Shown one piece after another: positions 8,888 through 17,770 of a stretch of 64,000 nucleotides of DNA. Below the pieces are notes generated by a model that was not told the DNA's origin, searched no databases, and worked only from the letters and a program-made list of their open reading frames with translations. Position 1 is the stretch's first letter; every line of letters starts with the position of its first letter. Source of the stretch: Chelativorans salis (GTDB taxonomy: Bacteria; Pseudomonadota; Alphaproteobacteria; Rhizobiales; Rhizobiaceae); the NCBI RefSeq assembly GCF_025336525.1, contig NZ_JAOCZP010000005.1, positions 1 to 64,000 on the forward strand. The letters run 5' to 3'. The position numbers and the translations under genes are program-made.

Positions 8888-10234
8888 TCAGCGCAGATAT
8901 GCAGTGGCCTCCTCCAGAACCTCAGCACGCACCGCCACCTCCGCGGCGGGCATCAGGGTCGAAGCGATAGCCAGGATTTCGCGCAAAGAGCGAGTCACCC
9001 CGCCGCCGCCGGCCGGACCGCAAAGGTAAAGGCTCTCGATTTCCTCGCCCACGCGTTGAGCCGTTGCCTCGTCCGCGCAGCGCGCGGCATAGCGCAGGCG
9101 GACCTCGGGCGGTTCCCAAGTTCCCGCGCGACGTTCCGGCAGGATCGAATCCAGACCGATCAAGTCGGCGCGATCCTCGCTGATCGCCGCAGCGCAATCG
9201 GCAAGACGCTCGCGCAGCAGTGCGAGCCCGAGCCGCCCCCGCGCCACGCAATTGGCGCCGGCGTAAGAAATCTGTCCCTCGCCGCGCCAGCCGTCGCGAT
9301 ACCCGACCGAAACCTTGAGCTGCCCTGTCGCGGCGATGCCCGAGGCGCCGGAGACGGCAACCCGGTCGGGGCCGACCTCCTCAAGCGAAACGCCCGAGAA
9401 ATCGGCGATGACATCGGGTTGCAGGTAGCGGGCGGGATCGTGGATTTCGTAGAGCAATTGCTCAGTGCAGGTGGCGCGGGAGACCATACCTCCCGTGCCT
9501 GGCAGCTTGGTGATTATGGCGTTGCCGTCCTCAGAGACCTCCGCAAGCGGAAAGCCGATATGGGCAAGGTCGGGCACATCCTTGACGCCGGGGTCGGCGA
9601 AATAGCCTCCCGTAACCTGCGCGGAGCATTCCAGGAGATGGCCGACCAGCGTGCCCCGCCCCAGCCGCACCCAGTCGTTCATGGCCCAGCCGAAGCAGTG
9701 CACAAGAGGGGCGAGGAACAGCGCGGGGTCCGAGGCACGCCCGCAGATCACCACGTCCGCGCCGGCGTCCAATGCCTCGACGATGCCTGGGACTCCGATA
9801 TAGGCGTTGGCCGACACCAGCAGCTCGCCGAGCGCGCTGGCGCGCGCGCCGGTCTCGTCCAGGACGTAGTCCTGGATACGGTCGAGCACATCGTCTCCAG
9901 TGACTGCCGCCACCCTCAGCGACAGCCCCAATTCACGCGCGATGGCGCAGGTGCGCTCGGCCGCGGCGCGGGGATTGGCGGCCCCCATATTGGTGATGAT
10001 GCGCGTGCCGTTTCTTGCGCAGGCCGGCAGTACTGCCCGCATCCGCCGGTCCAGCAAGGGGTCATAGCCGGCCGCTGGGTCGGCCAACCGCGCCTGTTGG
10101 GCCAGCGCGACGGTTCGCTCAGCGAGGCATTCGAAGACCAGGAAGTCGAGCGCGCCCCGCTCTGCAAGGTCGACGGCGGGGGCGATTCGATCACCCTGGA
10201 AGCCCGCGCCCGCACCGATCCGCACGCTGCTCAT
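8888..10234 (-). CDS. AtuA-like acyclic terpene utilisation family protein (DUF1446)
   Basis: The 448-aa product opens VRIGAGAGFQGDRIAPAVDL and has TNMGAANPRAAAERT, VVICGRASDPALFLAPLVH and GGYFADPGVKDVPDLAHIGF, all hallmark blocks of the AtuA/DUF1446 family. AtuA is named for a citronellol/geraniol catabolic locus in Pseudomonas, but family members occur beside many acyl-CoA and hydroxy-acid pathways and their reaction is unresolved. Its ATG overlaps the TRAP permease TGA (ATGA, 10234-10231), so translation is coupled. Here the partners point to a hydroxyalkanoate or related acid. Confidence 0.85.
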   Translation of the reverse strand: MSSVRIGAGAGFQGDRIAPAVDLAERGALDFLVFECLAERTVALAQQARLADPAAGYDPLLDRRMRAVLPACARNGTRIITNMGAANPRAAAERTCAIARELGLSLRVAAVTGDDVLDRIQDYVLDETGARASALGELLVSANAYIGVPGIVEALDAGADVVICGRASDPALFLAPLVHCFGWAMNDWVRLGRGTLVGHLLECSAQVTGGYFADPGVKDVPDLAHIGFPLAEVSEDGNAIITKLPGTGGMVSRATCTEQLLYEIHDPARYLQPDVIADFSGVSLEEVGPDRVAVSGASGIAATGQLKVSVGYRDGWRGEGQISYAGANCVARGRLGLALLRERLADCAAAISEDRADLIGLDSILPERRAGTWEPPEVRLRYAARCADEATAQRVGEEIESLYLCGPAGGGGVTRSLREILAIASTLMPAAEVAVRAEVLEEATAYLR

Positions 10235-12088
10235 GCCAGCGCCTTTCGCCGGGTGCGTCCCATAGCGCGCGCACCCAGAAAAATCGCCAATGCGATGAAC
10301 GGGGTGACGGGATGCGGCCAGATCGCCAGCGCGATGACCGCGAGCAGAAGGACTGTGTCAAGCGGCCGCCGCCCGATAAGCTGCGCGCCGGACAGAAGCG
10401 CCGGTACAGCGAGCACCAGGGCAAAGCCCGCGGCGGCGGCCTCAATGATGTCCAGGCCACCGCCGCGCAGGGTCATCCCCGGATAGAGCAGCAGCAGGAA
10501 GGGCACGAGATAGGTCACGGCGCCCAGCCGCACCGCCTCACCCGCGGCCGGGAGCCAGTTTGTATTAGCGATGCCCGAGCCGACGAAAACCGCGACACAG
10601 ACCGGCGGGGTAATGACCGAGATCGTGGCAAAGTAGAAGACGAACAGATGCGCCGCGAGTGGATCGACCCCGACGGCGGTCATCGCGGGCGCCAGAACCG
10701 CGGCCACCAGCACATAAGCGGCGGTCGTCGGCAGGCCCATCCCCATGATGAGACAGACGGCACCGACGATCAGCGCCACCAGCACGACCGAGTCGCCCGC
10801 AAGTGTCACGATCAGCGAGGACAGGGTGACCCCGATGCCGGTCAGGTTGATCATGGAGACAAGAACCTGTGCGCCCGCAAGCAGCACGCCGATGATGACC
10901 ATGCCCTTGCCCGCATCCGCGAGCCCGACAACGACGCGTTTCATCATGTCGCGCGGCCGCTGCTTCCCAGCTTGCGTGACGACGAAGGCGATGAGGAGCC
11001 CGACGATACCGTAGAAGGCCGAAGTGGCGATCGAGCGGCCCAGCCAGATGCCGATGCCCAGGCCGCCCAGCGCGGCGAGGATCGGCAGCACCCGTCGGGG
11101 CGCGGCGATGGTCCTCCAGGCGGGCAACTCGTCCTCTGGCACGATGGCAAGGTTCCTGCGCAGAGCGACGAAATGCACGGTGACGAAGACTGAGACGTAG
11201 AAGAGGATCGCAGGCAGCACGGCGCCGGTAATAATGGTCAGGTAGGGCACGCCGAGGATTTCGGCCATGACGAAGGCGGCGGCCCCCATGATCGGCGGCG
11301 CGATCTGTCCGCCGGTCGATGCCACGGCTTCGACCGCGGCCGCGAAAGGGCGCGGATAGCCGAGGCGAACCATCATCGGGATGGTGAAATTGCCGGTGGT
11401 GGCCACGTTGGCCACGGCCGAGCCCGAGATCATCCCGAACAGCCCACTGGCGATGGTCGCAATCTTTGCCGCGCCGCCGGGTTGGCGTCCGCCAAGCCGC
11501 ATGGCGAGGTCCATGAAAGCCTGGCCGCCGCCTGAATGCAAAAGCAGCGCACCGAACAGCACGAAGGCCGCAATCACAGTGGCGGCAACGCCTGTCAGCA
11601 TGCCCCAGATGCCGAGATCGCCCAGAAAGATCGTTTCAGTCACGAAGGCACTGTCAAAGCCGCGATGCCCCAACGCGCCGGGCAGGTGGTTGCCGAAGAG
11701 CGCATAGGCCAGCCCCAGCACGACCAGCGCCGGAAAGATTACGCCGACGGTGCGACGCCCGAGTTCGAGCACCGCCAGCACCAGCCCTGCGGTCAGGACC
11801 TTGTCGAGCGTCGTGGCCCAGGGCAGAGGTCATGATTTCGTCGTAGTTCCAAACCACGTAGCCGCAGGCCGCCAGCGTCACCGCGTAGAGCGCAAGGTCG
11901 ATGGCAAGTCCGATCGGACGCCAGGGCTTCCCGGCGCCCAGCGGATAGAGCGCGAACCCCAATGCGGTCACCAGTGCGAGAAAAATCGCACGCTGGATCA
12001 ACCCCTCGAAGGGGCCTGTTGCCGCGGTATAGAAAACAAAAGCCCCGACGAGGATCGCCAGCGCACTTTGAATGCGCTCCAGGGGCAT
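10231..12088 (-). pseudogene. Fused TRAP transporter permease (4TM+12TM) with frameshift
   Basis: The gene starts at ATG 12088, 1 nt after the TAXI receptor stop, and reads a four-helix N-terminal part as far as YVVWNYDEIMTS. Near 11820 the frame changes by one base. The continuation PWATTLDKVLTAGLVLAVLE is found in the second frame, which runs to 10231 through a complete DctM-like region (ISGSAVANVATTGNFTIPMM, STGGQIAPPIMGAAAFVMAE, GMGLPTTAAYVLVAAVLAP). The total of 1858 nt is 1 mod 3, as expected for one indel. It would be a TAXI-TRAP permease if intact. A sequencing error cannot be excluded. Confidence 0.8.
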
Positions 12089-12089
12089 G

Positions 12090-13052
12090 TCAGCCGCCGG
12101 GCTGCAGCTTGGCGGGAATTTCCAGCCCCTCTTCCTGGAACCAGCGCGCAGCGCCCGGGTGCAGCGGTATGGTCCCGTAGTCGAGCGTCATCTGCGCGAG
12201 ATCAGCTCCCTTGAGGCTGGCCATGGCGTTGGCCTGCGCGCTCTCATCGGCCATGATGGCGCTGACGATCTTGTAGGCGGTTTCCTCGTCCATCGAGGCA
12301 GGTGCGGCGACGCCGACACCGAAGCTCCATGTTGAATAAGTCGGAATGCCCTCGGCTGCGCCCTCGGGGATATCCACGACCGAGATGTCGGGCATCTCGT
12401 CGCGCAGGGTCCGGGCCTGCTCGTCCGTCAGCCCGAGCACAGTGATATCGACCGATGTTGCGATATCCATCGTGGACCCGTCGAGCTTCTGCCCCGCGCC
12501 GGATTTCACATAGCCTGCGACACGGTTGTCCTTGATCGCCCCCACGATGTCGGTGGTGGAGCCGCGCACGAAATCGGCCGTCAGGCCAAGTGTCTCGAAG
12601 ACCGCCTCCGTCGTAGCCTCTGTGCTGGAGCCCTTGATGCCCGGATTGAAGCGCACGCCTTTCAGCCCTTCAAGACTGTCGACACCTGCATCCTTCCGCA
12701 CCACCACGTTCTGCGGCGCGTTCGTGTAAACCCAGAGCAGGTGCAAATCCTGCGGATTGCCGTCGAAGGCGTTGGTGCCGGTGACCGCGTGCTGGACCGT
12801 GTTGGTGGTCACAAGGCCGAGATCAACCTGTCCGCGAGCCATGCGGCGGATGTTGTCCATCGTGGCCCCTGTTTCGACCACCGAGGCGCTGAGACCCTCG
12901 GCATTTTCGTTGATGAGCTGGCCGACGGCGACGAAATAGCCGTAGTGGCTGGACGAGGCGGAGGTCGAGCCGATCAGAAGATCTGTGTCCTGCGCCAGAG
13001 CGGGCGTGGCAAGCATGGTGCCCCCCAGAAGGGCGCAAAACGCGTGTTTCAT
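12090..13052 (-). CDS. TAXI-family TRAP transporter solute-binding protein
   Basis: The 320-aa product has a Sec signal (MKHAFCALLGGTMLATPALA, then QD). The mature part opens LLIGSTSASSSHYGYFVAVG, the TAXI-type first strand. GVRFNPGIKGSSTEATTEAV and TYSTWSFGVGVAAPASMDEE are conserved TAXI blocks. It captures a ligand in the periplasm for the fused permease directly downstream. ATG 13052 was chosen over 13139 because it starts the signal peptide. A LysR gene is divergent 96 bp away and is the likely regulator. Confidence 0.85.
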   Translation of the reverse strand: MKHAFCALLGGTMLATPALAQDTDLLIGSTSASSSHYGYFVAVGQLINENAEGLSASVVETGATMDNIRRMARGQVDLGLVTTNTVQHAVTGTNAFDGNPQDLHLLWVYTNAPQNVVVRKDAGVDSLEGLKGVRFNPGIKGSSTEATTEAVFETLGLTADFVRGSTTDIVGAIKDNRVAGYVKSGAGQKLDGSTMDIATSVDITVLGLTDEQARTLRDEMPDISVVDIPEGAAEGIPTYSTWSFGVGVAAPASMDEETAYKIVSAIMADESAQANAMASLKGADLAQMTLDYGTIPLHPGAARWFQEEGLEIPAKLQPGG

Positions 13053-13148
13053 TGATGTCCTCCCTTGAGGTCCCGAAGCCGGGATCACGGCAACAGCATG
13101 GCTCAAGACGTTTGTTGCTAGAAGTGCGAATTGATGCATTATTCATGA

Positions 13149-14063
13149 ATGGACCGCAATAATCCCACACTTAGCGATTTCCACACGGTTCTCGTGCTGT
13201 TGCGCAGAGGCTCATTCCGGATGGCTTCGGACGAACTCGGGCTTTCGCCCTCTGCCGTTTCACGGCAGATCTCGGCGCTTGAGGCACGACTCGGCACGCG
13301 GCTTTTCGACCGTGACACGCGCAACGTGGTGCCGACCGCTTCCGGCCGTGCGTTCGGCCGTGTGGCCGAGCGCATGGTGAATACGGCCGAGGATGTGATG
13401 GTTGAGTTCGACGCGCATCTTTCGGCGCGCAACGGACGGCTGACGATCGCGGGGCTGCCATCGGTCACTGCGGGCCTTTTGCCTGGGCTGTTGCGCAGCT
13501 TCACGGTCGAATATCCGGACATCGACCTGCGTATTGTCGATGCCCTTTCGGGCAGCGTGCTCGAGGCGGTCGAGACAGGGGCTGCCGACATAGGTTTCAC
13601 CGCGGGCACGGTGTCGGCGCGCAGCCGCCTCGCGTTTCAGCCGCTGATGGATGACGCTTTCGTCGCCATCGGCGCGCCAGGCGGACCGCTGTCAGAAGAT
13701 CGCCCCTATCGCTGGGTGGAACTGGTCGGGATGCCCTTCATCGCCATGGCTCAGGGTACCAGTGTGCGCGAACTGATTGACGGCGCCTGTCTGCGCATCG
13801 GCCATAGGCTTGCGCCGCGCTTCGAGGTGGCGCATCTCGCCACAGCGGGCGCGCTGGTGGCCGAAGGGCTGGGCATCACGGCACTGCCGACACTCACCCT
13901 GCCGGTGTTGCGGACCGAGGCGCTGGTCCAGCGGCCGATTCCGGATTTCGGCGCCCGCCGCCGCATCGGGCTGGTTCGGCGATCGGGGCGTTCGCTATCT
14001 CCACCGGCGCGTGCGTTCCTGGAGCATGTGCGCAAGTCCGGCATCGCCGAGCGCGCGGGTTGA
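13149..14063 (+). CDS. LysR-type transcriptional regulator
   Basis: The 304-aa product has the canonical N-terminal winged HTH (FHTVLVLLRRGSFRMASDEL, LSPSAVSRQISALEARLG, residues 10-55) and a two-lobed substrate-binding domain from about residue 90. It is divergent from the TAXI-TRAP/AtuA/hydrolase operon across a 96-bp gap. A perfect 10-bp palindrome ATTCATGAAT (13141-13150) overlaps its start codon. Standard LysR logic is co-inducer-dependent control of the divergent operon plus autoregulation; the co-inducer is probably a pathway acid (inference). Confidence 0.88.
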   Translation: MDRNNPTLSDFHTVLVLLRRGSFRMASDELGLSPSAVSRQISALEARLGTRLFDRDTRNVVPTASGRAFGRVAERMVNTAEDVMVEFDAHLSARNGRLTIAGLPSVTAGLLPGLLRSFTVEYPDIDLRIVDALSGSVLEAVETGAADIGFTAGTVSARSRLAFQPLMDDAFVAIGAPGGPLSEDRPYRWVELVGMPFIAMAQGTSVRELIDGACLRIGHRLAPRFEVAHLATAGALVAEGLGITALPTLTLPVLRTEALVQRPIPDFGARRRIGLVRRSGRSLSPPARAFLEHVRKSGIAERAG

Positions 14064-14412
14064 ACGGCAGCTTGGCGGTCACTTCGATATCAACCAGAAT
14101 CTCATGTAGATATCAGGCCAAATGTAGCGGCTTCTAAGAGAGAGGCCGGTTCGGGCTTTGTCGAAAGCTTCTTGCAAGGATTCCGGAGAAATCCGGGGTA
14201 TCTGTCAATGACGCTCATCATGGTTTCGCGCAAGACGAGCGTTGTTAAACACTCCGCCAGCGGCGGCGCGGGCGAACCGGCACGAGATGCCCACTCGGCC
14301 ACGCCTGCCTCTGCCGCGAAAGCCCGCGGTCTCTACACCAAGACCGAGGACGTAAAGCTGCTGGCGATCATGTAAGCTCCACTTTCCAGGCGTCTCGCTT
14401 CACCACGCCCGG
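14064..14412. other. Intergenic stretch, one weak ORF
   Basis: The 349-bp stretch between convergent LysR and methyltransferase genes holds an open + frame at 14172-14375 (67 codons). Its product is Ala/Ser/Lys-rich and unrecognised and its start lacks a clear ribosome-binding site. I see no convincing gene. Confidence 0.4.
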
Positions 14413-15081
14413 TCACATCTTGGTTCCGCGAAGAAAGTGAAGTTCGAGCCATTTAATGGGCCCGCCGGTGATCTCCTCAAAACCTACTTCGGAGAGCGGC
14501 CCGCGCAAGTCGTAAAGGTCGAAGCGCCCATGTGGGCCGTGCTTGGATACGAGGCCCTTGCGTTCGCCGGGATCGCCGGCGTAGTCGATCAGCAGCAGCC
14601 GGCCGCTGCGCCTGAGCACCCGCCATGCTTCACTGAGACACAGCCGGCGCCGGCTCGGCGGCACCATGTGTATTACCGTGGTGATCGTGACGGTATCGAA
14701 CTGCTCGTCGTCGAACGGCAAACAGGCTGCGTCCGCGTGGTGAAAGGCAATGTCAAGGGCGGCACGGCGAGCCTTGCGGCGGGCAACGGCAAGCATTTTC
14801 GCAGAGATGTCCACGCCCGTCACCGACCCGCCGGGTTGCACGTGAGGGTAGGTCGCAATCGCCTGGGTGCCTGTGCCGCAGCCGACGTCCAGCACATGCT
14901 GTCCCGGGACGACCTCCGCTAGGTCGAGGAGGTCCGCGCGATATGCCGGATCGCGCCCCCGCGTCATGAGCAGGATCAACAGATCGTAAAGGCGGGGAAA
15001 GTTTATGCCGCGGTTCGCTCCCGGACGGCCCGCCTCGGCATTCATGGCGGGCCGATCCCTCCCGAACGACTTATCCGTCAT
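14413..15081 (-). CDS. Class I SAM-dependent methyltransferase, UbiE-like
   Basis: The 222-aa product has motif I VLDVGCGTGTQAIATY (about 63-78), motif II VTGVDISAKMLAVARRKA, a motif III region with the acidic pair around FHHADAACLPFDDEQFDTVT, and the post-motif AWRVLRRSGRLLLIDYAGDP. This is the UbiE/COQ5-like arrangement. The N-terminal FPRLYDLLILLMTRGRDP helix occurs in stand-alone relatives. It overlaps the end of the upstream membrane-protein gene by 11 bp, so the two are co-transcribed. Substrate unknown. Confidence 0.8.
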   Translation of the reverse strand: MTDKSFGRDRPAMNAEAGRPGANRGINFPRLYDLLILLMTRGRDPAYRADLLDLAEVVPGQHVLDVGCGTGTQAIATYPHVQPGGSVTGVDISAKMLAVARRKARRAALDIAFHHADAACLPFDDEQFDTVTITTVIHMVPPSRRRLCLSEAWRVLRRSGRLLLIDYAGDPGERKGLVSKHGPHGRFDLYDLRGPLSEVGFEEITGGPIKWLELHFLRGTKM

Positions 15082-15601
15082 GACCTGCTCCGGACTGAGC
15101 CGCCGAATGGGGCCTTTTTTGGCCTTTAGATGAGCGCAACCGCCAGCCGGGCTTGAAGACCGCGAGGAGGATTGCCACCACCAACAACGCGCTCGCCGCC
15201 GCTGGGGCGATCAGGAGCGGCAGGCGCTCGGCCGGGCTGAGTTCAGTTGTTGTCGCGGTCACCGCCTCGGCCGTCGTGCCCAGCGCCGGCACAAGAACGA
15301 ACAGCACTGCGCCGGTCAGGACCACGACGATCGCAAGCTTGATGGTCACCCACCAGTATGTGAACAGACCCCATTGCGTCAAAAGCCCGAGCGCCAATCC
15401 GGTGACAAGGGCGGCGAGAGCGAGCGGCGCGACCAACCTCGCTGCGATCAGTCTTGCGGCTGGGTAGACAGTCATCGCGTCAGCGCCGCCGACACTGGCA
15501 ATGCCCAGCGTAAGCAGCGCCAGATCCGCGCCAAGCACGCCGACGCTTGCGGCAACATGCACGGTCAAAAGGAGCTTTCGCCAGGGTTGAGGGAGCGTCA
15601 T
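15071..15601 (-). CDS. Four-helix integral membrane protein (DUF2269-like)
   Basis: The 176-aa product has four hydrophobic segments: about 8-32, 48-75 (LVAPLALAALVTGLALGLLT), 82-105 and 130-152. The N-terminal WRKLLLTVHVAASVGVLGAD, with a His in helix 1, resembles DUF2269-like proteins. Function is unknown. It is followed by a methyltransferase that overlaps its 3' end and is divergent from a TetR gene 167 bp away, which suggests TetR-controlled expression of the pair. Confidence 0.65.
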   Translation of the reverse strand: MTLPQPWRKLLLTVHVAASVGVLGADLALLTLGIASVGGADAMTVYPAARLIAARLVAPLALAALVTGLALGLLTQWGLFTYWWVTIKLAIVVVLTGAVLFVLVPALGTTAEAVTATTTELSPAERLPLLIAPAAASALLVVAILLAVFKPGWRLRSSKGQKRPHSAAQSGAGHDG

Positions 15602-15768
15602 GGTTGCCTCCGGGGATCAATGGCCTCGCGCTGCAAACAGTCGCAGCGAAACATGGACATATTGTATGATGCTGAATATTCTGTTCGATAAACTCAACAG
15701 ACGAATGGGGTGGATTGTCCGCTATCGGATGCTCGGCCTTGTCTGTCCGGCAACGGTGGAGCCTATCA

Positions 15769-16365
15769 ATGGCAGGGAAGATGGATCGCCGTGCGGCGCG
15801 CACACAAAAGGCGTTGCACAATGCGTTGATGGCGCTGATCCTGAGCAAGGGCTACGAGGCCACGACGGTCCAGGACATCATTGACGAGGCCGATGTCGGC
15901 CGCTCCACCTTCTACTCCCACTATACCGGAAAGGAGGACCTGCTGCGCAGCGGCTTCCAGACGTTGCGTGCCGACCTGGCGGAGGCGCAGCACGCTGCCG
16001 CGGCAAAGGGCGAAGGCGCCCGCGATGAACTCCTGGGATTCAGCCTCGCCATGTTCGAACACGCCGACCAATACAAGCAGATTTATAGGGCCCTCGTCGG
16101 CGCGCGCGGCGGAGTAATCGCGGTCGCCGAGATACGCCGAGTTCTTTCAGAGATCGTAAAGAAGGAATTGTCGGACGTCGAGGATGACGAGGCTGTTCCC
16201 AAGGAGGTCCGCATCCAGTTCGTTGTCGGCGCATTTCTCACTACGCTGACATGGTGGCTCGAGCAGAGGCCCAGGCTGACACCGTCTCAGGTTAACCTGA
16301 TGTTCCGCCATCTCGTACTGAACGGCATCGACCGGTCGAACTGCACGGCATCTGGCCAAGGCTGA
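15769..16365 (+). CDS. TetR/AcrR-family transcriptional regulator
   Basis: The 198-aa product has the TetR HTH at about residues 8-54: KALHNALMALILSKGYEATT, VQDIIDEADVGRSTFYSHYT, GKEDLL. The helical C-terminus has two Trp in LTTLTWWLEQRP near the end. ATG 15769 starts just before the HTH arm; MDRRAART at 15781 is an alternative. It is divergent from the DUF2269-like/methyltransferase pair and probably represses it on ligand-free DNA. The intergenic DNA has an ATATT/AATAT dyad and GAATATTC near 15660-15685 as possible operator material. Confidence 0.85.
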   Translation: MAGKMDRRAARTQKALHNALMALILSKGYEATTVQDIIDEADVGRSTFYSHYTGKEDLLRSGFQTLRADLAEAQHAAAAKGEGARDELLGFSLAMFEHADQYKQIYRALVGARGGVIAVAEIRRVLSEIVKKELSDVEDDEAVPKEVRIQFVVGAFLTTLTWWLEQRPRLTPSQVNLMFRHLVLNGIDRSNCTASGQG

Positions 16366-16434
16366 ATGTGCGCCCGGTTGGCCACCCCACGGCCTGCGGG
16401 CCAAGAGTTGCGGCGTCTACGCCCGGAATGCTGC

Positions 16435-16483
16435 GCAACCAAGTCGTTCCGGGAGCCACACTTGAAGGGCGGCCCTCCACCCT
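16435..16483 (-). repeat. Short dispersed repeat, copy 2 (inverted)
   Basis: The reverse complement matches 169-218 over about 49 bp with only the GGGG/TGTG difference. On the minus strand the element begins exactly at the TGA that ends the LysR remnant (16483-16485), so the repeat marks a junction. Confidence 0.75.
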
Positions 16484-16845
16484 CAGCCGACGTCGTCCCA
16501 CGGCAATGTCATTAGCCAATCTTTCGTCACGGACACCGAGGCTCGCATCCTCTGATCCACATGCGAGAGAAGCCAGACTGATCGGGCTCGTGCTGATATC
16601 GGCAAGTCATCGATGATTTCGCGTAACCGCGCGTCGCCCGCGGCCGCCAGCCTCGGAAGGAAGCTCACGCCCAGCCCGCAGGCAACCGCCTCCAGGGCTG
16701 TCCCGGCATCGGCGACCCGCAAGAAGCCTTGGCGCGCTCCCTTGATCGACTGAACCCACTTGGCCTGTGGCAGATGGGCATGGGCATCGTCATATCCGAT
16801 CCAGACCTTATGGGCGGCCCCTGATGCTGGGCCGAACAAGACCGT
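16483..16845 (-). pseudogene. LysR regulator, C-terminal remnant
   Basis: The frame reads KVWIGYDDAHAHLPQAKWVQ, GTALEAVACGLGVSFLPRLA and SVWLLSHVDQRMRASVSVTK, the last part of a LysR effector domain of the kind that judges substrate-binding-lobe closure. There is no HTH and no first lobe. Upstream the frame runs into a ParB-like fragment, so the gene was cut and joined. It ends at the repeat element. Confidence 0.7.
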
Positions 16846-16985
16846 TGGGTCGAACGAGCAATGGCTGCTGGACACCGCGCGCCCGGACGGACGGCAGGAT
16901 GTCGGAGACGTCCGGGGCTTTGCGGGCATGGCGCATGTTGAATGCGGAGACCTTCAACTGGTCACGCGGAATGTGTGTGAGTTCT
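16840..16985 (-). pseudogene. ParB-like N-terminal fragment
   Basis: In one minus frame the DNA reads THIPRDQLKVSAFNMRHARK followed by APDVSDILPSVRARGVQQPL and LVRPNG. This is the opening of ParB/RepB-type proteins (nuclease-like ParB N-terminal domain) found on rhizobial plasmids and integrative elements. An in-frame TGA sits directly before it where a start should be, consistent with a small deletion. The rest, including the catalytic arginine-rich box, is missing and replaced by the LysR tail. Confidence 0.6.
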
Positions 16986-16990
16986 ATGGG

Positions 16991-17260
16991 TCAGTCCTCC
17001 TGTTTCTGTTCAGGGGTTGGTGCGCCACGTTCGGCGGCACGGAGAAGATCGATCAGGTCGGTTTGATCGCGCGCGGTCTGATCGAACAGGCCGATGTCGC
17101 AGGGCTCCTGCGCGGCATCGGGATTGCGTTTCGGGGTCATCGGCTCGGTCATCCGGGCGACAAGCCGGTCGCGCAAGGTGATCGGCGCGATGCCCGGAAC
17201 AAGAACCTGCTCGCCTTCGGGCGTGATCTCGGTGGAAATGGGGCTGGTATCCTCGGTCAT
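16991..17260 (-). CDS. 89-aa protein of plasmid/ICE type, function unknown
   Basis: ATG 17260 opens an 89-codon frame: MTEDTSPISTEITPEGEQVL, then VPGIAPITLRDRLVARM, PCDIGLFDQ and a charged tail ending EQKQED. No fold or function is recognised. It stops a few bases before the ParB-like fragment with a GGAGGAC between them, so it was probably the gene upstream of parB in a mobile-element backbone. The frame is intact, unlike its neighbours. Confidence 0.5.
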   Translation of the reverse strand: MTEDTSPISTEITPEGEQVLVPGIAPITLRDRLVARMTEPMTPKRNPDAAQEPCDIGLFDQTARDQTDLIDLLRAAERGAPTPEQKQED

Positions 17261-17261
17261 C

Positions 17262-17770
17262 GTCCTGTTGCAGCGCCTGCTCATATCTTGTGGCGACGCT
17301 GAGAAATGCCGGGGCGCGCTCATCGGCCGCAAATGTCAGCGCGGCGAAGCCTCCGCGCCGATCATGGATCGGGATCGTCAGCCCGCTGGCAATCCCGAAT
17401 TCAGCCGCCTCGTCGAACAGTCTTTGCTGAGCCCTCGTGGTGTTGCCTCTGCAGCATTCCCGCTTCCATCGAAATGGGCATTTTTCACACTACGTCCGCA
17501 GGATCACCGGATCAATTTCGTCATACCGGCGAAGGAGATAGTATGATGTCCAGTCCAAGGGATAGTTCGAGATCAGTCGCGGTCGCTTGCAGGCTTGGTC
17601 GGCAGCGACAGGTAGGCAAACATAGGAAGATCAAGCGCGCTGGCAGTAGCAGCCATGGCGTTCTCGAGATCCACATCGTCATGCTTTCCGACAAACGTTC
17701 CATGAAAATCTCGAAAACACGCTGCATTACTTGCCGCCATTTCCAATTCGTAGACAATCTGTTGATCTTA
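17262..17770 (-). pseudogene. LuxR-family AHL receptor (autoinducer-binding domain), multiply frameshifted
   Basis: Three minus frames in succession give a LuxR/TraR-type ligand domain. They read VGKHDDVDLENAMAATASAL and DLPMFAYLSLPTKPAS, then RPRLISNYPLDWTSYYLLRR and YDEIDPVILRT up to a TAG, then QRLFDEAAEFGIASGLTIPI and GGFAALTFAADERAP. The W-x-x-Y and Y-D-x-x-D-P-V residues that line the homoserine-lactone pocket are recognisable. There are at least two frame changes, and the C-terminal HTH is missing where the 89-aa gene begins. It cannot be functional. Confidence 0.7.

Noticed and set aside
9056-10486. Long + frame (476 codons) opposite the AtuA-like gene
   Set aside because: It lies antisense to a well-supported DUF1446 gene and its translation is low-complexity Arg/Gly/Ala-rich, typical of a GC-rich shadow.
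11800-11840. Programmed frameshift in the TRAP permease
   Set aside because: No slippery heptamer or downstream structure was recognised at the frame change. An indel is more likely.
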